Positions 17,821-27,817 of a stretch of 64,000 nucleotides of DNA are shown here, piece after piece. Location of the stretch: NCBI RefSeq assembly GCF_011742925.1, contig NZ_WAEL01000006.1:372001-436000 (forward strand), written 5' to 3'. The position numbers were made by a program, and so were the translations under genes. This stretch comes from Fibrivirga algicola. Lineage in GTDB: Bacteria > Bacteroidota > Bacteroidia > Cytophagales > Spirosomataceae. The notes under the pieces are model-generated. The model searched no databases. It saw nothing but the letters and a program-made list of their open reading frames with translations, and was not told the origin of the DNA. Each line of letters opens with the position of its first letter. Position 1 is the first letter of the stretch.

Positions 17821-19596
17821 CTACGCCGTGACCATGTTCTCTTTGCGTTCGCCGATTTGTTGCCGCCACATGGCATAATAGAGGCCGCGTTGTTCGATAA
17901 GTTCGTTGTGGCCGCCCTGCTCGACGATGTGGCCTTTTTCGAGTACAAAAATCCGGTCGGCGTGGAGGATCGTACTGAGGCGGTGGGCAATCAGGATTGT
18001 CATGCGCTGGCTCGATTCCGAGAGCGAACGAACGGTGTTGGTAATCTCTTCTTCCGTCAGCGAGTCGAGGGCCGAGGTGGCTTCGTCGAATACGAGCAGC
18101 GCGGGTTGGCGCAGTAATGAGCGGGCAATGCTGAGGCGTTGCTTCTCGCCACCCGATACCTTCACACCACCTTCGCCGATCACTGTGTCGAGGCCCTGCG
18201 GAGCGCGGGCCAGTAGCGAGTCGGCCGCCGCCTGATGCAATGCTTTCAGACAGTCTTCATCGGTGGCGTTGGGGGCTACGAATTTCAGGTTTTCGCGAAT
18301 GGTGCCGGCAAATAGCTGCGTATCCTGCGTCACGAAGCCGATCTGCTCGCGTAGTTCGTCGAGGTTGATGTTAGCGCCGGTAATGCCGTTGTACAGAATT
18401 TGCCCGCTCATAGGCTGATATAAACCCACCAGCAGTTTCACCAGTGTAGTTTTGCCTGAGCCCGACGGCCCCACAAAGGCGATAGTTTCGCCCACTTTGA
18501 GATCAAACGAAATGCCTGCCAGCGCCGGTACGCTGGCCGACAGGTGTTTGAAGCGTACCTCGTCGAAGGCCAGTTTTTCGATGCGGTGGATGGCCTGTGG
18601 GTGTTCCGGTTTTTTATCGCGGGGTGTGTCGAGAATGCGCTGGAAATTGGCTAGCGATGCCTCTGTTTCGCGGTACACGTTGATGATGTTGCCCAGTTCT
18701 TGCAGCGGCCCGAAAATAGCGAACGAGTAAATGAACAGCGAGAAGAATTCGCCCACCGTGATTTTGCCCTGCACTACCAGAAACAGCATCAGCAGCATGA
18801 TGGCGTTGCGCAGCAGGTTCACGAATGTACCCTGAATAAAGGACAGCGACCGGATGTAGCGTACCTTCTTCAGTTCTAGTTTCAGAATCTTAGTGGTGGT
18901 GCCGTTCAGCCGTTCGGTTTCCTGTTGGGCCAGTCCCAGGCTTTTTACCAGCTCAATGTTGCGGAGGCTTTCGGTGGTTGATCCGGCGAGGGCGGTGGTT
19001 TCAGCTACGATATTTTTCTGCACCACCTTGATCTTCTTGCTCAGCAGTGAACTTACGAAACCCAGCAGCGGAATGGTCAGGAAGTAGGCGGGGGCAATGG
19101 GCCAGTAAACGGTGGCGGCGTACCACATCACAAACACAATGCCCACGACCGAAGTAAATAGTACGTTCACGAACGACTGAATGAGCTTTTCCACATCGGT
19201 ACGAACTTTCTGTAAAATGCCCAGCGTTTCGCCTGACCGCTGATCTTCAAATACCTGGTAGGGTAGTTCGAGGGAATGGCGCAGACCGTCGGTATAAAGT
19301 TGCGCGCCCAGCCGCTGCGTGATCACGTTGACGTAGTAATCCTGGAAATTCTTGGCAATCCGGCTGACCATAGCCACGCCGAGCGCCTGCAAAATAAGCC
19401 AGCCCGCCCCCTGACTCAGGAAACCCCAGAAATTGATGTCACCCCAACTTCCGCCGGGTTTCACCACAAACTGGTCGATGATTTTACGGAAAATATAAGG
19501 ATCAAGCAGCGAAAAGATCTGGTTGATCGAAGCGAGCACAAGGGCTAGCGCTAACAGACCCCAGTATTGCCGCAGGTAACTGTATAATAACTTCAT
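17821..19596 (-). CDS. ABC transporter, fused permease and ATPase
   Basis: The protein has 591 residues when started at the ATG at 19596, where MKLLYSYLRQYW begins the first membrane domain; an upstream ATG adds 23 unlikely residues. About six membrane helices are followed by the nucleotide-binding domain with Walker A GPSGSGKTT, signature VSGGEKQRLS, Walker B LLVFDEATSALD and the H-loop AHRLST. It is a type IV (MsbA-like) half-exporter that would work as a homodimer. The substrate may be a lipid, peptide or drug. No accessory gene is next to it. Confidence 0.92.
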   Translation of the reverse strand: MKLLYSYLRQYWGLLALALVLASINQIFSLLDPYIFRKIIDQFVVKPGGSWGDINFWGFLSQGAGWLILQALGVAMVSRIAKNFQDYYVNVITQRLGAQLYTDGLRHSLELPYQVFEDQRSGETLGILQKVRTDVEKLIQSFVNVLFTSVVGIVFVMWYAATVYWPIAPAYFLTIPLLGFVSSLLSKKIKVVQKNIVAETTALAGSTTESLRNIELVKSLGLAQQETERLNGTTTKILKLELKKVRYIRSLSFIQGTFVNLLRNAIMLLMLFLVVQGKITVGEFFSLFIYSFAIFGPLQELGNIINVYRETEASLANFQRILDTPRDKKPEHPQAIHRIEKLAFDEVRFKHLSASVPALAGISFDLKVGETIAFVGPSGSGKTTLVKLLVGLYQPMSGQILYNGITGANINLDELREQIGFVTQDTQLFAGTIRENLKFVAPNATDEDCLKALHQAAADSLLARAPQGLDTVIGEGGVKVSGGEKQRLSIARSLLRQPALLVFDEATSALDSLTEEEITNTVRSLSESSQRMTILIAHRLSTILHADRIFVLEKGHIVEQGGHNELIEQRGLYYAMWRQQIGERKENMVTA

Positions 19597-19998
19597 AAGA
19601 TGTATGGAGGAGGTGGAACAAACTGCTAATGCGCCTGTCTGCCTGTGAAACCACAAACGGGTCAAAATAGTGGCAAGCCTCGCGTAACCTTGTGTAAACG
19701 TACCTGGCCCGGCCGGTCAGGTCATGGTTGATTGTGAGGCCAGGGCAATAGGGGCTCTCTTTCACTAACTACCTGTCATAAAGCTTCACAGCCACTGGCA
19801 GAGCGCTGTTCTATTCAGGCCAATACCTCTCGGTTTTGTCTACTCACTCAATAAAATAGCTCCTGTTCATCAAGACAGGAGCTATCGACACCCAAACAGT
19901 ACGTTACACTACTTCCGGGAAAGGAAGCCAATATACATACGAAGCTCTTGGATAAAGAATAGAGTACGGCTTAATTGGGCTTAGAATTACCTTAGAAA
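19597..19998. other. Non-coding spacer between the ABC exporter and the metal efflux operon
   Basis: This stretch of about 400 bases holds the exporter leader and the terminator of the efflux operon at 19856-19885. No coding frame was found that I could support. Confidence 0.5.
19856..19885 (-). terminator. Intrinsic terminator after the metal efflux operon
   Basis: Perfect 11-base arms ATAGCTCCTGT and ACAGGAGCTAT enclose an 8-base loop. On the minus strand the stem is followed by a T-rich tract (TTTTATT). It lies 113 bases after the czcA-like stop. Confidence 0.75.
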
Positions 19999-22900
19999 TC
20001 AGTACGCTGGCTCGATAGCGGGCGCTTTGGGTGTATGATGCGCATCCCGTTTATTGAACAATCGGAAGATAATCGGAAACACGAGCAGCGTTAGCACGGT
20101 AGCAGTAACCAGCCCGCCAATAACCACAATAGCCAGCGGTTTCTGCGTTTCAGACCCGATACCGGTCGAGATAGCCGCGGGTAGCAACCCAATCGCAGCC
20201 ATCAGTGCCGTCATGATCACGGGACGTACCCGGGAGCGTACACCCTCACGGATGGCCTCGTCGAGCGGAATGTGGTCGCGCCGGTTCTGGTTAAATACGC
20301 TCACCAGAATAACTCCATTCTGAATGCAGATGCCGAAGAGCGCAATGAACCCTACGCCCGCCGAGATGCCGAAGTTCATACCCGTTATGTGCAGCGCCAG
20401 GATGCCTCCAATTAGGGCGAACGGTACGTTGATCAGGACCAGACCGGCATCCTTGACATTGCCGAATAAGATGAACAGGATAACAAAAATGGCCGCCAGA
20501 CATACCGGTACTACCTGCCCCAACCGCTGGGTCGCACGTACCTGATTTTCGAATTCACCCGTCCAGGTGACTGAATAGCCCTTAGGCAGATTGGCCAGTT
20601 TCTTCTGAACCCGCTGCTGAGCATCGGCAATGGTGCTGCCCAGGTCGCGCTCACGTACCGAGAATTTCACGCCGATAAACCGTTTGTTGTTGTCGCGGTA
20701 CACAAAGGCAGGACCCGTCAGGCTACGGATCGTGGCAATTTCGCGCAGGGGGATTTTACTGCCGCGCATAGTGGGCACCATCAGCCGCATAATATCTTCT
20801 TCGGTGCGGCGGTGAGCTTCGTCGTAGCGCACGCGGATATCAAACTTGCGTTCGCCTTCGTAGAGGGTCGAGGCCGTTTTACCGCCAATGCCCATTTCAA
20901 TTACGGCCTGCGCGTCGGCAGTCGCTACCCCGTAGAGGGCCATGCGCCGTTCGTCGAACAGCACGCTGATTTCGGGCTGGCCAATGTTGCGTAGAATACC
21001 CACGTCTTTTACACCGGGTACGTCGTGAATGGCCCCGATTACGGTGTTGGCCAGATCGTTTAACGTAGTCAGATCGTCGCCGAATATCTTCACGGCGTTG
21101 CTGGCGTTCATACCCGCCACCGCTTCGGCTACGTTGTCGATGATGGGCTGTGAATAATTGTAGTTAATGCCCTGAAACTGCTTAAGTTTAAGGTCCATCT
21201 CTTCGATAAGCTCGTCGGTGGTCAGCGATTTTCCACTGCGACGTTCTGGCCAGTCGTCTTTGGGTTTTAGATTCACCTGCATCTGCACGTAATAAAAGCC
21301 CGACGGGTCGGTGCCGTCGTTCGACCGGCCCGTTTGAGAGAGCACGCCATTTACCTCCGGAAACTCGCTCAGCTTACTCCGAAGTATCCGAACCATTTTC
21401 ACCGTTTCATTGAGCGAACTGCTCATGGGTAATTTGGCTTCCACCCACAGGGCACCCTCGTTGAGCTGGGGTAAAAATTCGGTCCCCAATATCGACGCCG
21501 ACGCGAACGTCAATACCATGAAGGCGGTGGCGGCGATCAGGCTGATTTTGCGGTGGGTGTAGCACCAACCGAATCCGCTCATGACGATACGGTCGAAGAA
21601 ATTGACCAGCGGGTTGTTCTTTTCCCGGACGTTCTTGTTCAGCAGAATCGAGCAGAGCACCGGCACCAGGGTAAGCGTAAAGAGTAACGCTCCAAGAAGT
21701 GCAAACCCCAGGGTCCAGGCGAGGGGCGAGAACATCTTGCCTTCTACTTTCTGGAACGAGAAAATGGGCAGCAACGCCGTGATGATGATTAGTTTCGAGA
21801 AGAAAACGGCTTTGCCCAGATCGCCCCCCGTCTTTTTGATTAAGCCCAGTTTGGCCAGCCGGTTGAATTTAGGCATACCGACCCGGTGCGCCATGTGGTC
21901 GAGCGACACGAAGATACCTTCCACCATGACCACTGCGCCATCGATGATAATACCAAAATCGACAGCCCCCATCGATAGCAGGTTGGCCGACATGCCCCGC
22001 AGCCGCAGACACATAAAGGCAAACAGCAGGGCCAGCGGAATAATAATCGACACAATGACAGTTGTACGCCAGTCGGCCATGAACAGAAATACGATCACCG
22101 TCACCAGGATAATACCTTCGGTCAGGTTGTGCAGTACGGTGCGGGTACAAAAACTGATGAGGTTATCGCGGTCGTAGAAGGTAACCATCTTCACGTCCGA
22201 CGGTAGAATACGGGTGTTCAACTCGTCGATCTTGTCTTTCACGCGGCCCAGTACGTCGCTGGGGTTCTCACCCTTGCGCATCACCACGATGCCCTCTACC
22301 ACGTCGTCATCGCCGTTCAGCCCAACCTGACCGACCCGTGGCAGGTGCGATTCGGCTACCTCGGCCACGTTTTTTACCAGTACCGGGTTGCCGTCCAGAT
22401 CTTCGATGATCAGGTTCTCAATGTCGGCAACGGAGGTCAGCAGGCCAATGCCCCGTACTACGTAGGCCTGCCCGTTTCGCTCAATGACGTCGCCGCCCAC
22501 GTTAATGTTGCTGCGCGTAACGGCCTGGTACACTTCCAGCGGGGTAATATCATATTTGACCAGTTGGGTCGGATTTACCCGTATCTCAACCATCCGTTCG
22601 CGCCCACCAAAGGCCACCACGTCAGCAACGCCCGCTACCGAACGCAGCTGCCGGTCAATCACCCAGTTATGCAGCGTAAGCAGGTCGCGGCTATCGCGGG
22701 TCGGGCTTTTAAGGGTAAATCGGAAAATCTCCCCGGTGGGGCCGTAGGGTGGTTGCACGTCGGGTTCTACGCCATCGGGTAACGAGATCGTTCGCAACTG
22801 GTTGTTGACCTGCTGACGGGCGAAGAAATCCTCAACATCATCTTCGAAAATAATCTTGATGATTGATAACCCGAACATGGTGATCGATCGCACGTTGGTT

Positions 22901-23145
22901 TTGCGCTGTACCGAGTTCATAGCCACTTCAATGGGCATGGTCACAAACCGCTCGATCTCTTCAGCCGAGCGACCGTTCCACTCGGTAACGACAATGATCT
23001 GCGTGTTGGTAACGTCTGGAAACGCTTCGAGCGGGGTATTCAGGTAGCTGACCACCCCGGCAATGACGAGCGCCGCCGTCAGGAAAAAGATGAAGAATCG
23101 GTTTCGAAGCGAGAAGCCGACGACGTTTCGTATAAAACGGTTCAT
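19999..23145 (-). CDS. czcA: Heavy-metal efflux RND pump, CzcA/CusA family
   Basis: The protein has 1048 residues, the normal RND length, with twelve membrane helices and two large periplasmic loops. The heavy-metal RND motif in helix 4 reads DFGIIIDGAVVMVEG, which matches the divalent-cation (Co/Zn/Cd) subgroup. Other CzcA landmarks are WNGRSAEEIERFVTMPIE and TGEFENQVRA. It would pump metal ions out by proton antiport, as the inner-membrane part of a tripartite complex with the two products encoded just upstream. The metal specificity is inferred from the helix motif only. Confidence 0.93.
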   Translation of the reverse strand: MNRFIRNVVGFSLRNRFFIFFLTAALVIAGVVSYLNTPLEAFPDVTNTQIIVVTEWNGRSAEEIERFVTMPIEVAMNSVQRKTNVRSITMFGLSIIKIIFEDDVEDFFARQQVNNQLRTISLPDGVEPDVQPPYGPTGEIFRFTLKSPTRDSRDLLTLHNWVIDRQLRSVAGVADVVAFGGRERMVEIRVNPTQLVKYDITPLEVYQAVTRSNINVGGDVIERNGQAYVVRGIGLLTSVADIENLIIEDLDGNPVLVKNVAEVAESHLPRVGQVGLNGDDDVVEGIVVMRKGENPSDVLGRVKDKIDELNTRILPSDVKMVTFYDRDNLISFCTRTVLHNLTEGIILVTVIVFLFMADWRTTVIVSIIIPLALLFAFMCLRLRGMSANLLSMGAVDFGIIIDGAVVMVEGIFVSLDHMAHRVGMPKFNRLAKLGLIKKTGGDLGKAVFFSKLIIITALLPIFSFQKVEGKMFSPLAWTLGFALLGALLFTLTLVPVLCSILLNKNVREKNNPLVNFFDRIVMSGFGWCYTHRKISLIAATAFMVLTFASASILGTEFLPQLNEGALWVEAKLPMSSSLNETVKMVRILRSKLSEFPEVNGVLSQTGRSNDGTDPSGFYYVQMQVNLKPKDDWPERRSGKSLTTDELIEEMDLKLKQFQGINYNYSQPIIDNVAEAVAGMNASNAVKIFGDDLTTLNDLANTVIGAIHDVPGVKDVGILRNIGQPEISVLFDERRMALYGVATADAQAVIEMGIGGKTASTLYEGERKFDIRVRYDEAHRRTEEDIMRLMVPTMRGSKIPLREIATIRSLTGPAFVYRDNNKRFIGVKFSVRERDLGSTIADAQQRVQKKLANLPKGYSVTWTGEFENQVRATQRLGQVVPVCLAAIFVILFILFGNVKDAGLVLINVPFALIGGILALHITGMNFGISAGVGFIALFGICIQNGVILVSVFNQNRRDHIPLDEAIREGVRSRVRPVIMTALMAAIGLLPAAISTGIGSETQKPLAIVVIGGLVTATVLTLLVFPIIFRLFNKRDAHHTPKAPAIEPAY

Positions 23146-23202
23146 AGCAAGAGGGAGAAGCAGGGGGCCAAGACCACCGGTTGGCGGGGGCGTTCGCTTT
23201 CG

Positions 23203-24288
23203 TTAATCGTTGAGCGCGTCGTAAACCAACAGCTGGTTGCGCGAAATGACCCGTTCACCCAGCTTCAGGCCCGACCGGATGTAGGCTACGTCGCCCAGTG
23301 ATTTGAGCACATTGACCTCACGTGTTTCAATATCGGAGGGCCCCCGGAATACGAGTACAAAATGCCGCGACCGGTCGAAGATGATCGATTGGGCTGGTAC
23401 AGTAGCCAGTTGACCGCCATCTTCGTAGCGCAATGTCACGGTAGCGTGCATTTCAGGCTTCAGTTTCAGCTTAGGGTTATCGAGCCGGATGCGAACAGTC
23501 AAGGCTTTTGTTTCCGGATCAAGCACCGTATACAGCTTATCTACGTGACCATTGAACAGCTCGTCGGGGTAACTCAAGGTTTGTACGCTTGCCGCCATAC
23601 CCTCTTTTACCCGACCAATATCGCTCTCATTTACATTGGCCAAAACCCACACCTGGCTGATCTGCCCCACAGTGAACAGATTATTGGTGTTGTCGGAGCG
23701 GAGTTGCATTTCGCGGTTTACGTTTTTCTCAATGATGTACCCATCGATGGGGGATTTGACGGTATACGTCGACGACTTACCCACTCCATAAATCTGGTAC
23801 ACCTGCCGAATGCGGTTCACTTCGGCCTGCGCTTTTTCTAATTCCTGCTGGGCAATAGTCACTTCGCGCTGTGAGTTGAGTTTGGTCTCAAACAGGTCCT
23901 GGGCGAGGCGAAGGTTCTTCTGCGCCAACATCAATTCAGCCTGTGCTTGTGAGTTTTGCCGCTCAAAATCAGCTACTTCGCCCGATCGGATCGTGGCGAG
24001 CGTTTGGCCTTTACGCACAAAGTCGCCTAACTCTACATTGACATTCTCTACGTTACCACCAACCAGCGGAAATACCTTGATTACCCGGTTTTCGTCAGCT
24101 ACCACTTTGCCCACCAGGGTCAACTCGCTGCGAATAGGTTGGCTCACCACCGAATCGATCTGAATGCGGTGCATCATGGTGTCGGAGAGCATAAAAGCCG
24201 CCGCCTTTTCTGCCTCGATCTTCGGCTTGCATGAAACGGCCAGCACCAACCCAGCCACAAGCACACTGTACGCGTATATAATTTTCAT
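23203..24288 (-). CDS. czcB: RND efflux periplasmic adaptor (CzcB/CusB type)
   Basis: The protein has 361 residues. A lipobox (LVLAVSCKPK, Cys near residue 20) indicates a lipoprotein anchored in the inner membrane. The membrane-fusion-protein plan is clear: a barrel-sandwich half (GDFVRKGQTLATIRSGEVA), a coiled-coil hairpin (QAQAELMLAQKNLRLAQDLF ...), the other half (VKSPIDGYIIEKNV) and a beta-barrel domain. It links the pump to the outer-membrane channel. The gene is 8 bases after the TolC-like gene and 57 bases before the pump gene, in one operon. It has no extra metal-binding histidine-rich end. Confidence 0.9.
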   Translation of the reverse strand: MKIIYAYSVLVAGLVLAVSCKPKIEAEKAAAFMLSDTMMHRIQIDSVVSQPIRSELTLVGKVVADENRVIKVFPLVGGNVENVNVELGDFVRKGQTLATIRSGEVADFERQNSQAQAELMLAQKNLRLAQDLFETKLNSQREVTIAQQELEKAQAEVNRIRQVYQIYGVGKSSTYTVKSPIDGYIIEKNVNREMQLRSDNTNNLFTVGQISQVWVLANVNESDIGRVKEGMAASVQTLSYPDELFNGHVDKLYTVLDPETKALTVRIRLDNPKLKLKPEMHATVTLRYEDGGQLATVPAQSIIFDRSRHFVLVFRGPSDIETREVNVLKSLGDVAYIRSGLKLGERVISRNQLLVYDALND

Positions 24289-24296
24289 AAATCGAT

Positions 24297-25550
24297 TTAC
24301 TTAAAAAGGTCTTCACCTGTCAGGTAATTGAGTTCCTCGTAGGTGCCTATACGGTCGGCTTTAAGCCGATTAAGCTCCCGAATGCTTTGGTTGTAACTCT
24401 CGATCAGATCGACAAACTCCAGCAGAGTGATGTTGCCTTTACGGAAACTCACGATCACACCCTGGTTGAGCTGGTCAAACTGCTCGGTAAATCGGCCTTC
24501 TACGGCTTTCACCCGCCGGTCAACTTCCCGTACTTTCTCGAGAGCTGTTGCCACTTCATTGCTGATCTGAATTGCTTTTTGGCGTTGAAGTTGTTGCTGA
24601 TAGCCTACCTGGTTACGGGCCGCCTGAATAGCCCCCTGATTGCGATTGAACACCGGTAATTCGGTCGCTAGTGACAAGCCCACGTAGTGTGGAACGTAAC
24701 TGCCCGCCTGGTCGTAGGTGCCACCAACCCGTACGTCGGGTCGGGCCAGCGCCCGTTGCAGGCTCAGGTTTAGCTCAGCCTGTTTGCTCAGCGACTGGGC
24801 CACCAGCAGGTCGGGCCGGCTACGGAGCGCCATGCTGCGAAGCGTGTCATCGGCGAGGGAGGGAAGTCTGTATCGACTCAGGGCTTCGTCGATAATGCGG
24901 GGTTGAACGGGTTGCTGAACCCCCAGCAAAGTGCGCAACGTCCGCTGGTCATCGGCAAGCTGAAGCAGAATTTCGGTCCGGTCATTCTCGATCTGAAAGA
25001 GCAGTGCCTTCAATCGGACCAGTTCCCGGAGTGACACGTTATTGCGACTAAACTCTTTCTCGTAGGCGTCGACCGTCGACTGCAGAATCGTAATCTGTTG
25101 ATCAAAACGAGCCAACGTTCGTTGTTGAAAATAAACGGCATAGAATCGGCTACGTAGTTCAAAGCGGAGGCCCCGAAGCAGATCCAGCAATTCGTACTGA
25201 GTCAGGCGGGTAGCTTCGGTGGCCAGAGCAATGCGTTTGTTTCGCTTGCCAGCGGTATAAAGCAACTGCTGAACGCTGATGATTTTTTCGCCCTCGCGGC
25301 CCACATCGAGTACCCGGCGTGTCTGGTTATTGAAAGAGCTTAACTCAACTGATACCGTCGGATTATCCAGTAAACGAGCCTGAATGAGCTGGGCTTGGCT
25401 GGCATCGATACGGAACCGTTCGGCCAGTAACAACAGATTATTTTGTAAGAACAGACTATCTGCCTGACGCCGGGTAAGTCGGAGTGAATCCTGTGCTTTG
25501 ACAACCGACAGCGTGAGGAAAAACACTAAGGCAATAAGTACTAAGCGCAT
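24297..25550 (-). CDS. czcC: TolC-family outer membrane channel (CzcC/CusC type)
   Basis: The protein has 417 residues with a signal peptide beginning MRLVLIALVFFLTLSVVKAQD; the ATG at 25550 is preferred to one 57 bases upstream. Two repeats of long helices with interspersed strands, including RARLLDNPTVSVELS and the second-half RPDLLVAQSLSKQAELNLSL, fit the outer membrane efflux protein domain. It would form the exit duct of the metal efflux pump. It is the first gene of the czcCBA-type operon, and its upstream region (25551-25688) probably holds the promoter; no regulator gene is adjacent. Confidence 0.9.
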   Translation of the reverse strand: MRLVLIALVFFLTLSVVKAQDSLRLTRRQADSLFLQNNLLLLAERFRIDASQAQLIQARLLDNPTVSVELSSFNNQTRRVLDVGREGEKIISVQQLLYTAGKRNKRIALATEATRLTQYELLDLLRGLRFELRSRFYAVYFQQRTLARFDQQITILQSTVDAYEKEFSRNNVSLRELVRLKALLFQIENDRTEILLQLADDQRTLRTLLGVQQPVQPRIIDEALSRYRLPSLADDTLRSMALRSRPDLLVAQSLSKQAELNLSLQRALARPDVRVGGTYDQAGSYVPHYVGLSLATELPVFNRNQGAIQAARNQVGYQQQLQRQKAIQISNEVATALEKVREVDRRVKAVEGRFTEQFDQLNQGVIVSFRKGNITLLEFVDLIESYNQSIRELNRLKADRIGTYEELNYLTGEDLFK

Positions 25551-25688
25551 TGCGTAGGCAAAAATATGAGTACAAGTTTCGGGTAAAAACCCCCTCAACA
25601 GGCTCAAAAGTCGCTTAGAAATACCTCAGAAAAGGGATTTGTGCATTAATTCCCTTTAATGTTTTATTAAATTAATCTCATTTTTAGA

Positions 25689-26198
25689 TCATCGATTTTG
25701 CCTGAACTGCATGGCCACACCGTTCATGCAATAACGCAGTCCGGTAGGGGCAGGGCCATCAGAAAAGACATGCCCCAGATGAGCGTCACAAACCGCACAA
25801 CATACCTCAGTGCGGCCGCCATCAGGTTCGGTATAGATGGCGTTGGCAACGATGGGCGTGTAGAAACTGGGCCAGCCGGTGTTCGACTCAAACTTAGTGG
25901 CCGACGAAAACAACGGGTTCTGGCAACCCGTACAAATGAATGTACCTGGGCGGTGCTCGTGCAATAAGTCGCTGCTTCCTGCCCATTCGGTACCCCGTCC
26001 ACGCATGACTACGTACTGCGCCCGTGTCAGGATCGATTCCCATTCGTCGTCAGCCTTTTCTACGCGCCGGTTTCCGGGCGAGGTCACACCCGGCGGGCGT
26101 TTATGGGGTGGCCGTGGTATGGCAACGTACCTGCCGTATAGCCAAAGGGCAATTGCCAGACCCAGCGCAAGCAGTAAAAACAATCGATTTACGTTCAT
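25689..26198 (-). CDS. msrB: Peptide-methionine (R)-S-oxide reductase, membrane anchored
   Basis: The enzyme has 169 residues. An N-terminal hydrophobic anchor or uncleaved signal (RLFLLLALGLAIALWLYG) places it on the periplasmic side. The MsrB domain has the two zinc CxxC pairs (CTGC and CAVC), GWPSFY and GHVFSDGP, and the catalytic Cys in RYCMNG. It would repair methionine-R-sulfoxide in envelope proteins. It is transcribed divergently from the ridA-like gene across a 46-base gap. The family call is secure. Confidence 0.95.
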   Translation of the reverse strand: MNVNRLFLLLALGLAIALWLYGRYVAIPRPPHKRPPGVTSPGNRRVEKADDEWESILTRAQYVVMRGRGTEWAGSSDLLHEHRPGTFICTGCQNPLFSSATKFESNTGWPSFYTPIVANAIYTEPDGGRTEVCCAVCDAHLGHVFSDGPAPTGLRYCMNGVAMQFRQNR

Positions 26199-26244
26199 AT
26201 ATTTAGGGGTAAATCCCCCACCTAACTAGTCATACCTCTTTCCG

Positions 26245-26631
26245 ATGACGTTTATTTATTCGTCGAAGGCCGCTCCTGTTGCTGGTCATTACGCCCCGGC
26301 TGTTGTTCATAACGGCCTCGTGTACGTATCGGGTATTCTGCCAATAACAGCCGCCGGCGAAAAACTAACAGAAGCCCCCCTTGCCCGGCAGGTAGAAACC
26401 GTCTTTTACAACCTCAGAGCCATTTTGCTGGCCGCAGGCAGCGCCCCCGACCAGGTGCTTCAGGTGCGTATCTACGTGACTGACATCGGCGACTGGGGCG
26501 ACATCAACCGCCTATATGCCGCCTTTTTTGGCGATCACAAACCAGCTCGTGCCGTAGTGCCCGTTCCTGCCCTACACTATGGCCTGAAACTCGAACTGGA
26601 AGCCACCGCCGCCGTGCTTCCTACTGCATGA
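26245..26631 (+). CDS. RidA family enamine/imine deaminase
   Basis: The protein has 128 residues, the full RidA/YjgF length. Typical features are APVAGHYAPAVVHNGLVYVSG, the trimer-interface VFYNLRAILLAAGS and the conserved Arg in LQVRIYVTDI. It would hydrolyse reactive 2-aminoacrylate-like imines released by PLP enzymes. Its stop overlaps the start of the downstream PLP enzyme by ATGA, so the two are probably translated together, which suggests that it clears imines made by that enzyme. Confidence 0.9.
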   Translation: MTFIYSSKAAPVAGHYAPAVVHNGLVYVSGILPITAAGEKLTEAPLARQVETVFYNLRAILLAAGSAPDQVLQVRIYVTDIGDWGDINRLYAAFFGDHKPARAVVPVPALHYGLKLELEATAAVLPTA

Positions 26632-27812
26632 ACATCGACCAGCTTCGCCGCGATACTCCCGCCACCGGGCACCTTATTCATCTAAACAACGCCGGGGCAG
26701 GTTTAATGCCCACCTCGGTCAGTACTGCTATTCAATCGTATCTCGATCATGAAGCGCAGTATGGTGGCTACGAATCGGCCACGGCGTTTAGCGCGTCGTT
26801 GCAGGCCATTTACCCGGAGGCGGCTACACTGCTGCATACTCAGCCGCGAAACATTGCCCTGGCGTCCAGCGCTACCAACGCGTATGCCCAGGCCCTGTCA
26901 GCTATTCCATTTCGGGCAGCTGATGTAATTCTGACGACGAACGACGATTATATCTCGAATCAGTTTGCGTTTCTCTCGCTGCAAAAGCGACTGGGCGTGC
27001 GGGTGGTTCGGGCCAACGACTATCCTGAAGGCGGCGTTATCCCCGACCACCTGATCGAGCTGGCGCGTAGCCTGCGTCCGGTCGTGATTGCCGTTACCCA
27101 CGTACCCACCAATTCGGGCCGGATTCAGCCCGTGGAAGCGTTTGGCGGGGTGGCGCGCGAAATAGGCGCCTGGTACATCGTGGACGCTTGCCAGTCGGTG
27201 GGGCAACTGGTTGTCGACGCTGAAGCAATTAGTGCTGATTTTCTGAGTTTTACGGGTCGAAAATTCTTGCGGGGCCCACGCGGTACGGGGATGCTCTACG
27301 TGTCGGACCGGGTGCTTGATGCCGGACTTGAGCCCTTATTTATCGATATGCGCGGGGCCGACTGGACCGGCCCTGACACGTACCTGCCCCAGCCATCGGC
27401 GCGGCGTTTCGAGCAGTGGGAAACGGCCCCGGCCCTGACGCTCGGTCTGGCCGAGGCAATCCGCTACGCGAATAAAATCGGGTTGCCCGCCATTGCTGAA
27501 CGAAATGCGGGCCTAATGAATCAACTATATACCGGCCTAGCGAACGTACCCGGTCTGCGCCTGCTCGATAAGCCTGACCACACCGCCAGTCTATTGCTGT
27601 TCACTGTTCCGGGCCAAACCCCCGACGGGCTGCAAACGTACCTGAAGCAGCATCAGGTGAACTTCTCGATGAGTTTTACCAACTTCGCACTTATCGACTG
27701 GCAGCGCAAGGGCATCGACTGGGCGGTTCGGCTGTCGCCGCACTATTACAACACAGCCGCCGAAATAGACACCGTGACCGACCTGCTTGCAACATACCTG
27801 CGCAGCCAGTAA
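26628..27812 (+). CDS. Class V aminotransferase-fold PLP-dependent enzyme
   Basis: The enzyme has 394 residues. The fold is shown by HLNNAGAGLMPTSV, the cofactor-binding DACQSVGQL region and the Schiff-base lysine in SFTGRKFLRGPRGTG (about residue 210). It belongs with the cysteine desulfurase / isopenicillin-epimerase-like group, but the substrate cannot be read. It overlaps the ridA-like gene by 4 bases and is followed after 5 bases by a DinB-family gene. The coupling to RidA suggests an eliminating or lyase-type reaction that releases an imine. A role close to EgtE-like enzymes is possible but unproven. Confidence 0.87.
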   Translation: MNIDQLRRDTPATGHLIHLNNAGAGLMPTSVSTAIQSYLDHEAQYGGYESATAFSASLQAIYPEAATLLHTQPRNIALASSATNAYAQALSAIPFRAADVILTTNDDYISNQFAFLSLQKRLGVRVVRANDYPEGGVIPDHLIELARSLRPVVIAVTHVPTNSGRIQPVEAFGGVAREIGAWYIVDACQSVGQLVVDAEAISADFLSFTGRKFLRGPRGTGMLYVSDRVLDAGLEPLFIDMRGADWTGPDTYLPQPSARRFEQWETAPALTLGLAEAIRYANKIGLPAIAERNAGLMNQLYTGLANVPGLRLLDKPDHTASLLLFTVPGQTPDGLQTYLKQHQVNFSMSFTNFALIDWQRKGIDWAVRLSPHYYNTAAEIDTVTDLLATYLRSQ

Positions 27813-27817
27813 GCACT